Source of the DNA: Datura wrightii
Lineage: Eukaryota; Streptophyta; Magnoliopsida; Solanales; Solanaceae
NCBI GenBank assembly: GCA_035772735.1
Contig: JASDFA010000006.1
Span: forward strand, 26,391,501-26,455,500
Reading direction: 5' to 3'
Length of the DNA stretch: 64,000 nt
Shown: positions 1-13,500 of the stretch, in pieces
Position numbering within the stretch: position 1 is the stretch's first letter
Layout: each line of letters opens with the position of its first letter
Program-made: the position numbers and the translations under genes
The notes under the pieces: model-generated
Told to the model about the DNA's origin: nothing
Seen by the model: the letters and a program-made list of their open reading frames with translations, nothing else
Database searches by the model: none

Positions 1-75
1 CATTCTCAGCTAATGAGAGTCCCAACAGACTAAGGGAAATATTCTCAGCTAATGAGAGTCCTTACTATACCAGAA
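1..75. repeat. Short tandem repeat inside family A LTR
   Basis: About two units of a roughly 40-base repeat (GAGAGTCCC, then ACTAAGGGAAAT, then ATTCTCAGC) are visible. The same array occurs at 26335-26470, 33290-33419 and 46574-46680, always at the same place in the family A LTR. It is cut by the window edge. Confidence 0.7.
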
Positions 76-1588
76 CATGGAGAACACTGGTCCGACGTCA
101 TTCGTCTAGTCTAAATTACTGCAGAGCATTCAACTAATTTCCCAATACTAAATTCATTTAGAGTCCGACAAGGCTAATTTCTACTAAAAATAAGTCCACA
201 AGTCTGAAGGATCGTTGTCATCTTTATTATCACAATTCATATCATCATGGTCCCGAACCATAAGTTAAACCACACATTTTACATTTCGTGAAACATGTAT
301 AGGATCAGATCATACTTTACACACATCCACAACATTCAAAATCCTGAGTTCATAGAATATGACGTATATCTTAGATTCATACAACATCCATAGGTCTAAA
401 TCATATTTTAACATATACCCTAAATCATAGTGAAGGCATGTATATGTTTCATTTATTTCATATCCACCCAAGCCCACAAATTCTAATCATACCTCAACAT
501 ATATTTATTAAATCATATATTCTAGAATTAAGGAGAACCCATATGATCAACTCATGCCTTGAACATGTACAATGAGATCATGGTGAAAGCATATGAATGT
601 TTCATAAAGACCATTTCACAATTTCTCTAAATCATGATGAAAATTCTATAATCATGCCGACCACATATCACGAACATAAATTGAGAACTAGGAAGTAATT
701 CCGTAAGCATATACAACTATTAATCATGATGGGTCTTAGAATGCGTAAAAGGCATAGGAGAATTCATGCAAAAATTAAAACCCTAGACCATGCTTTTCCA
801 GAATAAAGAGATTTGGATTTTTAGTAAAAAGTTTGGGCACAAGGATGAAAGGATGTCTTGTTGAACCCACATACCTAGTAGGAGAAATCCCCACTTGAAC
901 TTAAATCTTGAAGCCCTTGAAGAAGCCTTAGGTGAATCCTTGAGTCTTGAGAGAGAGGAGGAAGAAGAGTTTGAGAGGGTATTTTGAAAGAATAAGGGAT
1001 TAGGCTAGAATAAGCCCTTAAAAATGTCCCACATAATACTCAAAACAACGTAGTTTAGGAGTTAGAAGCATGGAATTTTATGAAAATACCCCTAAAAAAT
1101 GCAAAAAAAATCATGTTGCCAGTCCTCACAAGGCACTCCACGAGTCCTGGGCTTGACGATGACTCGTGGTGTCGAGTCGTGGAGTACACTGAAAATTATC
1201 TCAATAAAATCCTCGAATGGAAGATGAAGGACTCCACGAGTCATTAGCTGTCTGAAAAACTCATGGATCCTCCCGTTACTACTGAAGTCAACAAGCACGT
1301 AGTTAATCCCACAACTGACACAATGAGTCATTACGTCATTGGATGACTCGTCATGTCCACTCGTCGTCAACACTGGTCCACATACTTCAAATCCTTCCAA
1401 CGACTGACATGATGAGTCGTTGCTTCACCTAACAACTCATTGGGTCAGTTGTTGCCACTGTTCTTTAGCTGCACCTCTTGATTGCTTGCCATGAGTCCAA
1501 CTATGACTCTGAAGTGAAATTTCCACTTTTCCTCTAAATTCTTTCTTTAAGTCTAGGGTCTGTTCTTAGAAACTTTCGGGGTGTTACA
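1..1588 (-). mobile_element. LTR of family A (partial, runs off left edge)
   Basis: Read on the reverse strand this starts TGTAACACCCCGAAAG at 1588, the same LTR start as the forward copy at 31615. It follows that copy through the motif-rich first 400 bases, the CT-rich stretch near 940-970 and the short tandem repeats at the window edge. Directly to the right the sequence is the interior of the K LTR, not a polypurine tract, so this is the 5' LTR edge (or a solo LTR) of a family A copy inserted in K. There is no coding capacity. The far end and the target-site duplication lie outside the window. Confidence 0.85.
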
Positions 1589-3245
1589 TAAGCTGAATAT
1601 CATATTTAAATAGAATGACCGAAAGTTGAAAATAGAATAATATGGCTTGCCATAGCTAAAATCATAAGTAAAAGATTATAAACTGATTATTGGGTCAAAC
1701 CTGCTATAAAATACAATATCATAAGTCATGAGCATGCATAACTGAAATCATTAGGAACAATGGGAGACTTGTCATATAAACAACACCACACGATAGAACT
1801 TACATGATGCCCCCACTATTACACTCAAGTGGGCAGAGCCGTTTAAAACCTTTCCAGGGCTAAGGATGCTACAATGATATCGATATCAAGCTGAAGGCCC
1901 CTGTGGGGACAGGGGAAGCTCCCAAGAGAGGTCCCAATGTATATATATAAACATATGTCTGTGCGTAGTTCTGAGACCCAGGGTTTACTTGAATCCTTGG
2001 CCTGCTCGATGCTAGACACTACTCCCAAAAATATACAGATGCTCACCATCATTTTTCAACGAAGATGAAGACATACCATAAGTTGAAAGTGGGACTATAG
2101 ACTCCAAAATCATATGGTAAGCTGATTTTATAGAACTGAGCTGAATCATGGAAACATGCTTAACCTGTGTTGGCGTACCCAAAATCTTAAGATCATGCAT
2201 ACTTGAAACAAACTTCATCAGTCAAAATCATAAATTTATACATGTGTAATTCATAAACATTCATTTATTCTAGATATCTTATCATATTTAAAATAATAAA
2301 TCATGAACTTGACTTTTCATGAAACTTGCATACTTGGCATAAGTTTTTAAAACTTTAAATCATGAACTTACAATCTAAAATAAGTATAAAATCTTTCAAT
2401 GAATCTTAAGACTTACTTTGAAACAAGAAGGGAATTGACCCATAAACAAATCATGGATAATTTCATAAAAATTGGGTTAAAACTCCATAAGATCATCAAC
2501 TTAAATTAAGACTTGAATTCATGAAGATGAGAAAAAATTTAGGCATGAGAGTGAAAGGAAACACTCATTTGAAGCCCTACATACCTGGGTAAGCTGAATC
2601 TAAAGTTGACTTTGAAAGCCCAAGAGAACTGGGGAAGAATTTTAGGGAATCAAGCTTGATCTTCAAAGGGGAACTTCTAAACATGCATGCATGGGAGTTG
2701 AATGAATTAGAATAGGTTAAACTCCCTCAGTACACTTCTTTAAGAGCTTAAAATGATGTATTTTAGGACATAGGAGCTTAAGAATTATGAAAATGCCCTT
2801 ACTGATTCATTTGGAAAAATGACCCTGCCCGTCACCATGAGCGACCACATGAGTCGTTAGGTTACTAGATACTCATGGTCCTGACTCGTTACCATCACTA
2901 GAATAATCCCCATTCAGCAGACTTCCTTTCCCCACAACAACTTGACGAGTCGATAGGGGCATGACGACTCCCCCCCCTCCATCTGTTGCCCATACAGCCA
3001 ATTTCTCCTTTCTTTATCCCCCACACACTTAACGGGAGATGACACGACTCGTGTGGTGACATGATGCTTGTCACTCCACCTGTAAAATACTAAGAACACA
3101 TTCCTTTCTCCAACTCAGAACCCATTTAACGGGTCACTGGATGATCCATCAAGTTTGATGAGTCATTTTGTGACCTAGTGCAGATTTTCCTGTTTTCTCC
3201 ATTTCAACCCTCGGGTCTGATCTTAAGGACTTTCAGGGTATTACA
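1589..3245 (-). mobile_element. 3' LTR of K, truncated by LTR insertion
   Basis: This matches 8830-10530 in the same order and orientation, including the block around 1860-2000 and the motif-rich block at 2830-3190. It ends in ATTACA, which on the reverse strand is the LTR start TGTAATACCC. The part corresponding to 8259-8829 is missing because the A-type LTR sits there. Confidence 0.85.
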
Positions 3246-3262
3246 ATATATCCCCCTTAGGA
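3246..3262 (-). promoter_or_regulatory. Polypurine tract of K
   Basis: On the reverse strand CTAAGGGGGATATAT lies immediately before the LTR start. It is preceded by the ATTCGAGGATGAATGTTC block that also precedes the polypurine tracts of A, D and H. In the family this tract primes plus-strand DNA synthesis. Confidence 0.8.
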
Positions 3263-3496
3263 ACATTCATCCTCGAATGTAAACTGAGAATACTGGAGGG
3301 CTAACTGCATTCCCAAAATTTTAACACTAAAGCTGAAATCGGACGAAGTGACTGACTCCAAACAAGTACACATGACTGAACTGAATTCTTAATTCATACA
3401 TATATGCTAAAACATGAATGTAATTGAGGGAGATGAACTTGAAAGCAAACTGAATAGAGTAATAAGGAGGAAAACGATACCTCATGCTGAAACAAA

Positions 3497-4860
3497 TCAG
3501 GAAGGGAAAAAATATGAGTATCTAGCCATCGCATCTGCTTCGACTTCCCATGTAGCTCCCTCAACGAGATAATTCTTCCATAAGAAATTCACTGAACCTA
3601 CTTCTTTGTTTCTCAACTTCCGAGCATGACGATCAAGGATCTTAACTTGAACCTCCCTATAGCTACGACTATCTTTCACACCTATACACCCCGAACAACC
3701 AAGGCTTGGTCACCAATGCACTTCTTCAATAGAGATAGATGAAAAACTAGATATATCAAAGCTAACTCCGCTGGTAACTCCAACTAATATTCCACCTTTC
3801 CAACTCGCCTTAGAATCCTATAAGATCCAACATATCGGGGACTAAGCTTCCCTTTCTTTCTGAACCTCATCACTCCCTTCATGGGAGATACCTTCAGAAA
3901 TACCCAATCATCAACTTCAAACTCAAGCTCTCTCTGCCTAACATCTGCATAATATTTACTACTACTTTGAGCTATTTTCAGCCTTTTCCTAATGAGCTGG
4001 ACTTTCCCCATGGCGTCATGAACTGATTCTGGCCCTATCAACGTACGTTCACCTACTTTTAACCAACCAATAGGTGATCTACACCTCCGCCATAGAGAGC
4101 CTTAAAACAGGGCTATCTGAATGCTAGAGTGGTAACTATTATTGTGTGAAAACTCGGTGACAGGCAAGTGATCATCCTAACTACCCTTGAAGTCAATCAC
4201 ACATACTCTCAACGTATCCTCAAGAGTCTAAATGGTCTACTCGGCCTGACCATCTGTCTGCGGGTGTAAAGTCGTGCTAAGCTTGACCTGAGTACCTCTA
4301 TCTAAAATAATGGACAAAGGAATTACATGAAACCGAACCAACTCTCGAATGTACAATCTAGTATAATCCTCTACTGAGTCGATCGTTTCGACCGACAGAA
4401 AATGGGCTACTTTTGTCAACCTGTCTACGACCACCAAAATAGAGTCGTACTGTCGACATGTACGAGGCATCCCTGTGATGAAGTCCATATTGATTTTATC
4501 CCACTTCCTAGTGGGGATACTAATGTCTTATAGCATATCTCCAGGCCTCTGATGCTCAACTTTCAGTTATTGATAATTCGGACACTTAGCCACAAACTCT
4601 ACTATATCTTTCTTCATGCCATTCCACCAATATGCTTTTCATAGGTGTTGGTACGTCTTGGTGGCACCTTGGTGGATAAAATAGTAGGAACCATGAGCCT
4701 CATGCAACATCCTCTTCCTCAAGTCATCAAAAATCATAGCACATAGATGACCCTGATAGCGAAGCACACCATCTCCCCCTTGGGAGAAGACCTCCACCTT
4801 CTAATTTTGAACTGCTTCCTTTAGTTTTACCAAGATAGGATCCTCGTATTTCTTAGACTT
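3497..4860 (-). pseudogene. K integrase with C-terminal chromodomain (broken)
   Basis: Reverse-strand remnants in order: the zinc-binding HHCC region near 4560-4690 (YWWNGMKKD), the catalytic core at 4237-4488 with both aspartates (VVVDRL, ILDRG) and the DGQAE glutamate motif, the C-terminal GPESVHDAM to GKLSPRYVG block at 3784-4041, and a chromodomain at 3497-3679 (VKILDRHARKLRNKEV, ATWEVEADA). Integrase joins cDNA ends to host DNA, and the chromodomain is thought to steer insertion to marked chromatin. Stops separate the segments. Compared with H and D the core lacks 16 codons between two short GGTACTCA repeats, so it would be inactive even without the stops. Confidence 0.8.
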
Positions 4861-4985
4861 GTCATCCATGAAGGTTTTGACACATTGTTAACAATGACTT
4901 CACCATTTGTTGAATCCAAAAGGAGAACCTTTAAATGAGAAACCCAATTCTGTCCACCTTCCACATTAGACACACTCTCCATGGA

Positions 4986-5400
4986 CTACCTGTTAAGGGC
5001 ATCCGCCACTACATTGCCCTTGCCCAGATGATAAAGGACACTCATGTCATACTCCTTGAGAAGCTCTAGCCACCTCCTTTGTCGCAAGTTCAGATCCTTT
5101 TGAGTTAACACATACTGAAGGCTCTTGTGTTCCGTAAACACATCCTCATGGATCCCATAAATGTAGTGTCTCCAAATCTTCAATGCAAATACCACTGCTG
5201 CCAACTCTAGGTCATGTGTCGGGTAATTCTTCTCATGAGTCTTAAGCTGTCTAGAGGCATACCCAATGACCTTACCATGCTGCATCAACACACAACCAAG
5301 ACTAACCCTAGAGGCATCATAATACACAACGAATCATATGTGCCCTCAAGTAGGGTCTATATTGGGGCTGAAGTAAGTCGAGTCATTAACTCCTAAAACC
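4986..5400 (-). pseudogene. K RNase H domain
   Basis: The longest clean stretch (4986-5327) reads from a YYDAS start motif through LGCVLMQHGKVIGYASRQL, THDLELAAVVFALKIWRHY, VFTEHKSLQYV and ADALNR. This is the standard Ty3/gypsy RNase H, which removes RNA from the RNA-DNA hybrid. The usual catalytic TDHKSL is TEHKSL here, so one metal-binding aspartate is changed. The upstream join to RT is disrupted by stops near 5330-5470. Confidence 0.8.
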
Positions 5401-6298
5401 TCTTGTCACATGCATCCCACCACTGAAATTTAACTTTCTTCTTAGTCAACTTAGTCAACGGGCTGTAATGGATTAAAATCCTTCAACAAATCTTTGGTAG
5501 TAGCCAGCTAGACCCAAGAAGCTCCTAATATCCGAAGGACTAACTAGTCTAGGCCAATTCTTCACCGCCTATATATTTTAAGAGTCCACTTGCACACTCT
5601 CACTTGACACCAACATGACCCAAAAATTCTACAAAGTCCAACCAAAACTCACACTTGCTGAATTTAGCAAATAGCTAGCGATTTATGAGAGTCTGTAGCA
5701 CAATTCTCAAATGAGCGATATGCTCCTCCTCGCTTCATGAGTATATGAGAATATCGTCTATGAAGACAATCACAAAAATATTCAAATACGGCTTGAATAC
5801 CTTGTTCATCTAATCTATGAGAGTTGCAGGAGCATTTCTTAGTCCAAGAGACATAACTACGAACTCATGGTGACCATACCAAGTCCTGAAGGCTATCATC
5901 AGAATGTTACTCTCCCTAACTCTGAGCTTATGATAGTTGAATCTGAGGTCTATCTTTGAGAAGCACTTAGCACCCTAAAGTTGGTTAAACAAGTCATTAA
6001 TTCTGGGAGAGGGATACTTGTTCTTGATTGTGACCTTGTTCAACTATCGATAATCAATGAACATTCTATGAGAACCATCCTTCATCAGAACAAAGAGAAC
6101 TGCATCACCCTATAGGAATTTTCTAGGTTTGATGAATCCCTTATCTAAATGATCTTTTAGTTGCTCTTTCAACTCTTTTAGATCAACAGGAGCCATTCTA
6201 TATGGAGGAATGTATATAGGCTGCGTGTCGGGAAGGAGGTAAATACCGAAGTTGATCTCTCGCTTGAGAGGGACTCCTAGTAGATCATCGCGAAACAC
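5401..6298 (-). pseudogene. K reverse transcriptase (broken)
   Basis: The N-terminal part at 6110-6298 has DLLGVPL, DTQPIYIPPYRMAP and KELKEQLKDHLDKGFI. The catalytic box VFIDDILIYS can be read on the reverse strand at about 5742-5771 with both aspartates intact. Several stops and frameshifts separate these parts. It copies element RNA to cDNA in active relatives. Confidence 0.75.
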
Positions 6299-6505
6299 CT
6301 CGGGATACTCATATACTATAAAGACTAGCTGAAGAGTCTGGATCTGAACGTAGCATCCTTAACCCGAACTAGATGGTACACAAAACCTTTAGAAATCATC
6401 TTCCTAACCTTAAGATAGGAAACAAAGCGACCTATAAGCACTACTGAACTACCTTTCCATTCTAGAACTGGCTCACCAAGAAATCAAAACTCTACCATTC
6501 AGTAT

Positions 6506-6843
6506 CTACAATTCACTAAGGAATGACACATAGACAACCAATATAACATCAAAATATGTCCTGTCTAACTCTACTAGATCGGTTGAGGTGACTTTCTGAA
6601 GGACTATGACAAGGCAATTTCTATATACCCATCGAGTTATAATGGAGTCACTAACTAGAGTAGAGACTGAGAAGGGTTCTAATAGAACTTTGGGACTAAC
6701 TCCGAAACTAATAGCAACATAGGGAGTCATAAAGGATAAGGTAGCCCCTATATCTAACAATGCATATACATCAAGATGGAATACTCAAAACATACCAGTG
6801 ACCACATCTAGAGAGACCTCGTGCTTCTAACAAGATGAGAGGG
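6506..6843 (-). pseudogene. K aspartic protease
   Basis: The segment begins with LDIGATLSFMTPYVA, a version of the retroelement protease motif (usually LIDPGSTLSYVTP). The catalytic aspartate is kept near 6752; the following Pro-Gly is Ile-Gly. It then continues with EPFSVSTLVSDSIIT and RNCLV. In relatives it cleaves the Gag-Pol polyprotein. It is separated from gag and RT by stops. Confidence 0.7.
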
Positions 6844-8049
6844 CATAGAATCTGTTCTAACGCTGACCACCACCTACACTAGTGGATGCAACCTGCTGAG
6901 TTGAGCACGCTGGCAGAGTTTCTAAACTGGTGGTTGGGTCACGGCCTCTACCATGGCCCTGTCTTGCTGAAGGGTAGTCTTTATGCATATGTATGGGTTC
7001 CCCACACCTAAAACATGAACCTAAACCCGCTAGGCGCTCTCTAATGTTCCTCCTACCACACCTGCCACAAACCTGAATACTTGGCTCCACTGACATGCTC
7101 CCCTGACATCGAGAGCCCGATGCTCTACCCTGCTAATCATCCCTAGATCTGGATGGGACACTGGCTGATGATGGAGCTGGGGATGATAATCTCTGATGGG
7201 ACTGGTGGGCATGTCCTCTGCCAGACCCCTGCCGAAACTGTCTGAAACTCCCTGTCCTGGACCTCTTGGCCTCTCTCTCCTTCTCCTTAATCTAATCTGC
7301 CTCTATCTGTTGGGCATATATGACCACTAGTGAGAAGTACAAATCACTATTTAGTATGACAGTCCTGCACTCCTTAACCAACGAGTCTGATATTCCATTC
7401 ACAAATCCACTCATACGAGCCCTCTGATCTGCAACCATCTCCGGCTCATACTTCAACAGCCGGGTAAACTCCAAGGCATACTCTTTGATGGTCCTATGGT
7501 ACTACTTCAAGTTGATGAACTTCGCCGCCTTTGCCTCCCTCAACACTCTAGGGAAGAACCTATCCAAGAAGGCAGTCACAAACTCATCCCAGCTCACAGG
7601 AACTGCTCTCTCTGCTCTATCACTGCTCTACCATTCTTCTACTAGTGGTACCAAATGTAAGAAACCCCCTTTAGCTGATAGGAGACTAAATTTGTGCTCT
7701 CCACCCCCCGTCACCCCATAATCTTGATGATCTTCTGCACCTCCTCAATAAATATGTCCTCATCCACCTTCGACCCTAGAAACTCCGGTGGATTCATCCG
7801 AAGAAAGTCACGAAATCTTGTTGTCTTTGTGTTCCCATTCTGAGGAACATGAGCCATTGCCTGCTAATTGACCTAAGCGGTTATCGCTTGTGCCAAAATC
7901 TAAAATGCCTCTATAAACTCGAAATAAGTGGCCTGCTCGAGCATAGGATCTCCTGGTGCTGGTGGGGCTTTCTACTACATGTCTCCATTATCGTTGTCAT
8001 GGCCATCCCCATTGTCATTCCTTCTTCTATTCACTCGACGTGGAGGCAT
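6844..8049 (-). pseudogene. K gag (broken)
   Basis: The reverse strand begins MPPRRVNRRRNDNG at 8049, the start seen in the gag of A. The capsid-type segment MNPPEFLGSKVDEDI is near 7760-7800. The nucleocapsid zinc knuckle at 6974-7015 reads CFRCGEPIHMHKDY: the fourth ligand, normally Cys, is Tyr. Stops and frameshifts run throughout. Gag forms the virus-like particle in active relatives. Confidence 0.75.
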
Positions 8050-8241
8050 ATTTCTTCAATCGTGTATAACATGAGTTAGAAGGATAGAGAGATACTTCAT
8101 TGCATGACATAGATCATGAAAGAAGGGAAATTTCCTATAACGTCTTGTAGCCTCTCCCTTATAAGTATGGAGCACTTCACACTCATGGAAAAGACTCTAC
8201 TCAATGCATCTTTGAGAAACCCTAGGACACTCTAAACCTTT

Positions 8242-8253
8242 GCTCTGATATCA
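8242..8253 (-). other. Primer-binding site of K
   Basis: The reverse strand reads TGATATCAGAGC just inside the 5' LTR. It complements the 3' end of plant initiator tRNA-Met except for one base (TGG changed to TGA). Confidence 0.85.
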
Positions 8254-8258
8254 AGTTT

Positions 8259-10530
8259 TGTCACGACTTGAGCTGAAACCCCAGACCGAGACACAGGACC
8301 TAAAACTATGAATGACTCCAAGTTGATTGATGGCATGAACATAATGACACACATCAAGCTGAGACAGATAAGCTAATCATGAATAATTAGAATTCAGAAT
8401 ACATATCAATCATAACAGAGTCAACACTGACAAAGATAAAATTTTACAAATTGTCTGATAAGCCTCTACTACTGTCTAATGTGCTGATAGGACAACATCC
8501 CCAACTAGCTCGCTAAATTCTGAAACTGAAAATAACATAAATCAATACTAACTAAAGGTCCTCGAAGGATGAGGATTGACCAATAAAGGGAAACTGAACT
8601 AAACTGCGGGAAACGGGCTAGTGGCGGAACTGAGTCTGATCGTCTAAACCAGTATCATGAAATGATACAACTTAGAGTATGAGGTTAGTACTTAGAATGT
8701 ACTGAGTATTCAAGGCAAGTAAAACCTACTGAGTAAGTATAAACTGAAATCATGCATATAAACATAAATCATGAGATCATGAGAGTAGGGACTACATGCT
8801 GAAATCTGAATCTGATTCATGTATAAGCATAAGCTAAATATCATATCTGAATAGAACGACCCAAAGATGAAAATAGAATCGTATGACTCACCATAGTTGA
8901 AATCATAAGCAAAAGCTTATAAACTGATCATTAGGTCAAAGCCTCTATAAAACATAATATCATAATTCATGAGCATGCATAATTGAAATCACGAGGAACA
9001 ATGGGAGACTCGTCATATAACCAACACCATCACGATAGAGATTGCTGATGCCCCAACTATAACACTCAAGTGGGCAAAGCTGTCCAAAACCTTGCCAGGG
9101 CTACGATGCTACCATGATATCGATATCAAGTTGAAAGCCCATATGGGGGCATGGAAGGCTCACAAGGGATGTCCCAATGTATACATATAAATCTACATTG
9201 GCATGTAGTTCTGAGACCTGAGGTTTATCTGAACCCCTGGCCTGCTCGATGCTAGAAACTACTCCCTAAAACAAACAAGATGCTCACCATCATTTTTCAA
9301 CAAAGATGAAGACATTCTATAAACTGAAAGTGGGATTATAGTCTCCAAAACCATATGGTAAGCTAATTCTATACAACTGAGCTGAATCATGAAAACATGC
9401 TTAACCTGTGTGGACGTACCCAAAATCTTAAGATTATTTATACTTGAAATAGACTTCATCAATCAAAATCATAAATTCATACATAGTTAATTTGTAAACA
9501 TTCATTCATGCTAGATATCTCATCATACATAAAATAATAAATCATAAACTTGAATTTTCATGAAACTTGCATACTTGGGCATAAGTTTCTGAAACTTGAA
9601 ATCATGAATTTACAATCTAAAATAATTATAAAATCTTTCCATGAATCTTAAAACATACTTTTAAACAAGAAGAGAATTAACCTATACACAAATCATAGAG
9701 AATTTCGTAAAAATTGGGTTAAAACCCCTAAAAATCATCAACTTGAATTCATGAACTTAAGTAGAAATTAGGAATGAGAGTGAAATGAAACTCTCATTCG
9801 AAGGCCTATATACCTAGGTAAGCTGAATCTAAACTTGATTTTGAAAGCCCAAGAGAACTGTGGAAGAATTTGAGAGATTCAAGCTTGATCTTCAAAGGGG
9901 AACTGCTAAACTTGCATGTATGGGAGTTGAATGCATTAGAATATATTTAAGTCCCTTAATACACTTCTTTCAGTCCCTTAAATCTTAAAAATTACAAAAA
10001 TAACCTTACTAATTTGTCAGGGAAAATGACCCTGTCAATCACCACGAGTGATCAAACGAGTCATTGTGTTACCAGACGACTCGTGATCCTGACTCGTTAC
10101 AACTACAAGAATAATCCCTATTCACTAGACTTCCTTACCCCATGGAAAACTTAATAAGTCGTTAAGGGCACGATGACTCATCCCCTCTATCCGTTGTCCA
10201 TACTGCCAATTCCTCCTTTCTTCACCCCCCACACACTTAATGGGAGACAACATGACTAGTGGAGTGACATGAAAACTCGTCCTGCAGGTCAAGTTGTAGA
10301 GGGTATTGCGAGATAGCCTGAGGCAGAGCGAAAAATATGAGGTATGCCACCCATCAAACCCTTAGAACACATTCCTTTCTCCAACTTAGCACACACTTAA
10401 TGGGTCACTGAATGATTCTTCAAGTGACTTAATGGGTCACCTGACAAGTCGTTTAGTGACCTGGTGCATATTTTCCGGTTTTCTCCTTTTTATCGTCGGG
10501 TTCGATCTTAGAGACTTTCGGAATATTACA
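8259..10530 (-). mobile_element. 5' LTR of K (complete)
   Basis: The LTR is 2272 bases. On the reverse strand it starts TGTAATATTCCGAAAG at 10530 and ends ...CAAGTCGTGACA at 8259. The first 500 bases hold many ACGAGTCGT-type motifs (10030-10470). A small hairpin GTATCATGAAATGATAC lies at 8652-8670. The right flank begins TCTACC. Confidence 0.9.
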
Positions 10531-13500
10531 TCTACCAAAGTTAACCTTTTCTTTTTAGTCGAATGCCACTCTTCATAACCATACTAATTCCTATCTTTTA
10601 TCTACTTGAACATTGTTTATATTGGTCATACAGTTTTTAATATATATCACCTAACTAAGTCAAATCATTCTGTCTATGTCTATTTCTAACTGTGTTGTCA
10701 TGTAAGAATGGTCAATGTTAATAGATTGTATTTTGGATCATTCTGATTTTTGTGCTCTATGTGTTTTAACTCCAACGGTAGTGAGTTACGTATCTACCAA
10801 TTTCATCCTTATATCATATCGTTTTTTAATTAGTTTTTTCTTTGCTCTTTAATGATTCCAAAAAGCAGAAGTTAAATATGCTTGTGTATCTGAGTAAAAT
10901 CGTTCATCTTAAGCATCTAATTTATTTTTCAACTCTTTCAAGAAAATGTTGTTTTTAATAAATAAGTGTTTTTCCTTGGTGAAAAGTAAGATAAGAATTA
11001 TTTTTATTATTAAAAAGAAAAAATCTGTTCAGTATATTTTTGATAATGATAAAAATAATATGCTTGTCTTGCAAGTCATTTGAAGTCAAAATAAGATGAG
11101 CAAAATAGGAATAAATATTGAGAAATAAATAATTATCTATTTTAGGATATAAATTATTGCTAAAACTAACTTGGAAAACTATCCTATATTATTAGTGAGT
11201 GTCTAGTTGTAGGGATAAAGTAAGAAGAGTTAGCATTGAACAACGGAACAACAAAATTTCAATAAAATAAGTAAAAGAGTTTGAATTGGCTTCTACTCAG
11301 TAGTTCATTCTTACATGAACTCTGTGATCTGTAGCTCATTTTTACATGAACTCAAATTGATCACAGGAGTGCATACATCTATAAAAATAAAAAGGTCAAT
11401 CCTTGTACTGGATGCACACACATTCATATATATTTCACCAACCATTATTTTCTAAAGCTTCTGCCGAAGAAGCTGAAATACGAAGTAGAGTTGGTCTGTT
11501 CCCTGATTTATTCCTTGGCCCATTCCAGAAGCTGTAGAAGATCCTCATTCGTGTAAACTCTAATGAATGTGATAGATTTATAGTGTGATCTTTTATATGC
11601 TTGTGTAGAAGCAGTTTTGTTAAAAATCAAATTCTGTATTTTGATTGTTGTTTTTATGTTCAAGCAAGGGTAGTATTGAAATGATAACAACAAGTTAAAA
11701 TCATTGTAAAAGGCTTAGAGATAGGCCATTTGGATTGTGGTGGATAATCTAACTTGGCTCGGTATTTAGTGAAGTTGAGTTGAAATCCTACATGTTTGTA
11801 GGTCATGATTTTTATATTCATTCAAGCCTGGATGATTTTCTATGCTTAAATCTCATGTGCAATCTTTATTTGGTTAATTGTTTAATTTCTGTCAGTCACG
11901 CAGGGAACGTTCAAGGAAACTATGTTCTTAAAATAGGGAAAACTTAGTCAAAATTTAAAGAAAAGAAAAATTGGCATAGACCCAACTCATCCCCTCTTTT
12001 GTTTAGTAAGAAATTATTTATATCATCATATACAAGGAAATTGTAGAAGAATTTTATACTGATAGTGTAATTTAATCAATTATAGCAGAACAGGTTATAT
12101 GCGAAATTGGAAAAAGAGACCTCCCTTTTGTAGAATTTTTGTTTTCTTCATCTAATTGTACCTTACTTATTAGTTCCTTTTGTTAAACCGTTCACAGGGA
12201 TTATTCCAGACAATACGAATTATTCCAAAAATTTGTTTTCACACTACCGTGTTAATTCAAGTTACTATTTTCTGAAAACAACTCTTCATGGCCTTTTCCG
12301 GTTTATGGTCCTTTCTTTTTGGAAAGATTTTCCATATTATACATGTTGGTTTTATTTTAACTTCCTTCTTTTAAAGTTGTGTTATATTTGTAAAGGAACC
12401 CAATTCTAATTTATGTTTAGAAATAGTAGATTTTTAACATGCCTTCACTAAAAGTTAAATCTCTGGATATTCATTATTTACAATAAAACACAAAGTATTT
12501 TGTAGGATTTGCCTCAATAGAATCAATCATCTCACGAGATGATATACTTATATGTATCTTTAGATTTATGTCCCGCAAAAGTTATCGCAGTGGCCAATGA
12601 ATGACTAAAGAGCCCGTTTGGATCAAGTGATAGTAGAAAATTGATGAGCCTCGAGTATTGAAAAGTAATATTTAAGTGTTTAATCTAATTTTATGAGATG
12701 TATTTGATAAAATAAAAAAGAAATATTGATAAACTGTTTTTTTTGTTAGAATAACTTACGTACCCTAAAAATTTTGCAAAAAGAAACATAAATTTAAAAA
12801 TATTTGTGTAAAATAAAAAGAAAAAAGGATGAAAGACGGATATAAAAAGAAGAGGAAATAAGGAATTTTGTTTTGAATTTTTTTTTTAAGTTAGAAAAGT
12901 AATTTAAGAATATAATAGTAAAATACTTAGTTAAATCATAAATATTTGCAAGCGAAAAATCTCATAAATTGAGGAGGACTAATTTATGATATTTAGTTGA
13001 TTTTAACTTATAAACTCTTGTCTTATAAGCGCATTAATTAACAAATTAGGAAAACACCTTCCGAAACTATAATTGTCAGAGGCCAACAATTGTACTCACC
13101 TACTACAACCACTTAGTGTGAACAAAACTAACGCTTTTGATTTCACATGAAAGAGATAGTAATATTTACTTAGTAAACAAAGGCTAGGCAAGAAAAAGTT
13201 AATAGGGTGGTAAAAATGTCAAGATCTTAGCTTTTTCTTTGTTAGTAGCTTTGTGTCCTATTTAGATCCCTAGAGCTAGGGCCACGTCCAATCCTCCATT
13301 TTGGAGTACAACCAACATAAAACTAGACTTTCCCCTTGTACTAATCAATATATATTTCCTTTTGCCTTAAGCTAATCTGGTTAAACTTGTCTAAATATAG
13401 ATTGAGAATGCCTTTCGGTTAAAGTGATAAAACAAATACTATCCTCACCACTAAATGTGCCTCTCTTTGTATGTTAAGTGATGTGCCATGTACCACTCAG

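Larger units (their letters stand above)
1589..10530 (-). mobile_element. Element K: near-complete Ty3/gypsy chromovirus, reverse strand
   Basis: In reverse-strand order this holds a 5' LTR (8259-10530), primer-binding site, gag, protease, RT, RNase H, integrase, chromodomain, polypurine tract and a 3' LTR cut short at 1589. PR-RT-RH-INT order, the chromodomain and the initiator-Met primer site place it among plant chromoviruses, most likely Tekay/Del-like. All domains are recognisable but broken by stops and indels, so it is not autonomous. The family A LTR at 1-1588 interrupts its 3' LTR. The right flank (10531 on) is non-repetitive by eye, so K probably landed directly in the older AT-rich sequence. 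Confidence 0.85.

Noticed and set aside
11508..11693. Host gene terminal exon (reverse strand)
   Set aside because: Only about 16 codons and a plausible acceptor site. No further exon was found upstream, so it is mentioned as a finding but not annotated as a gene.
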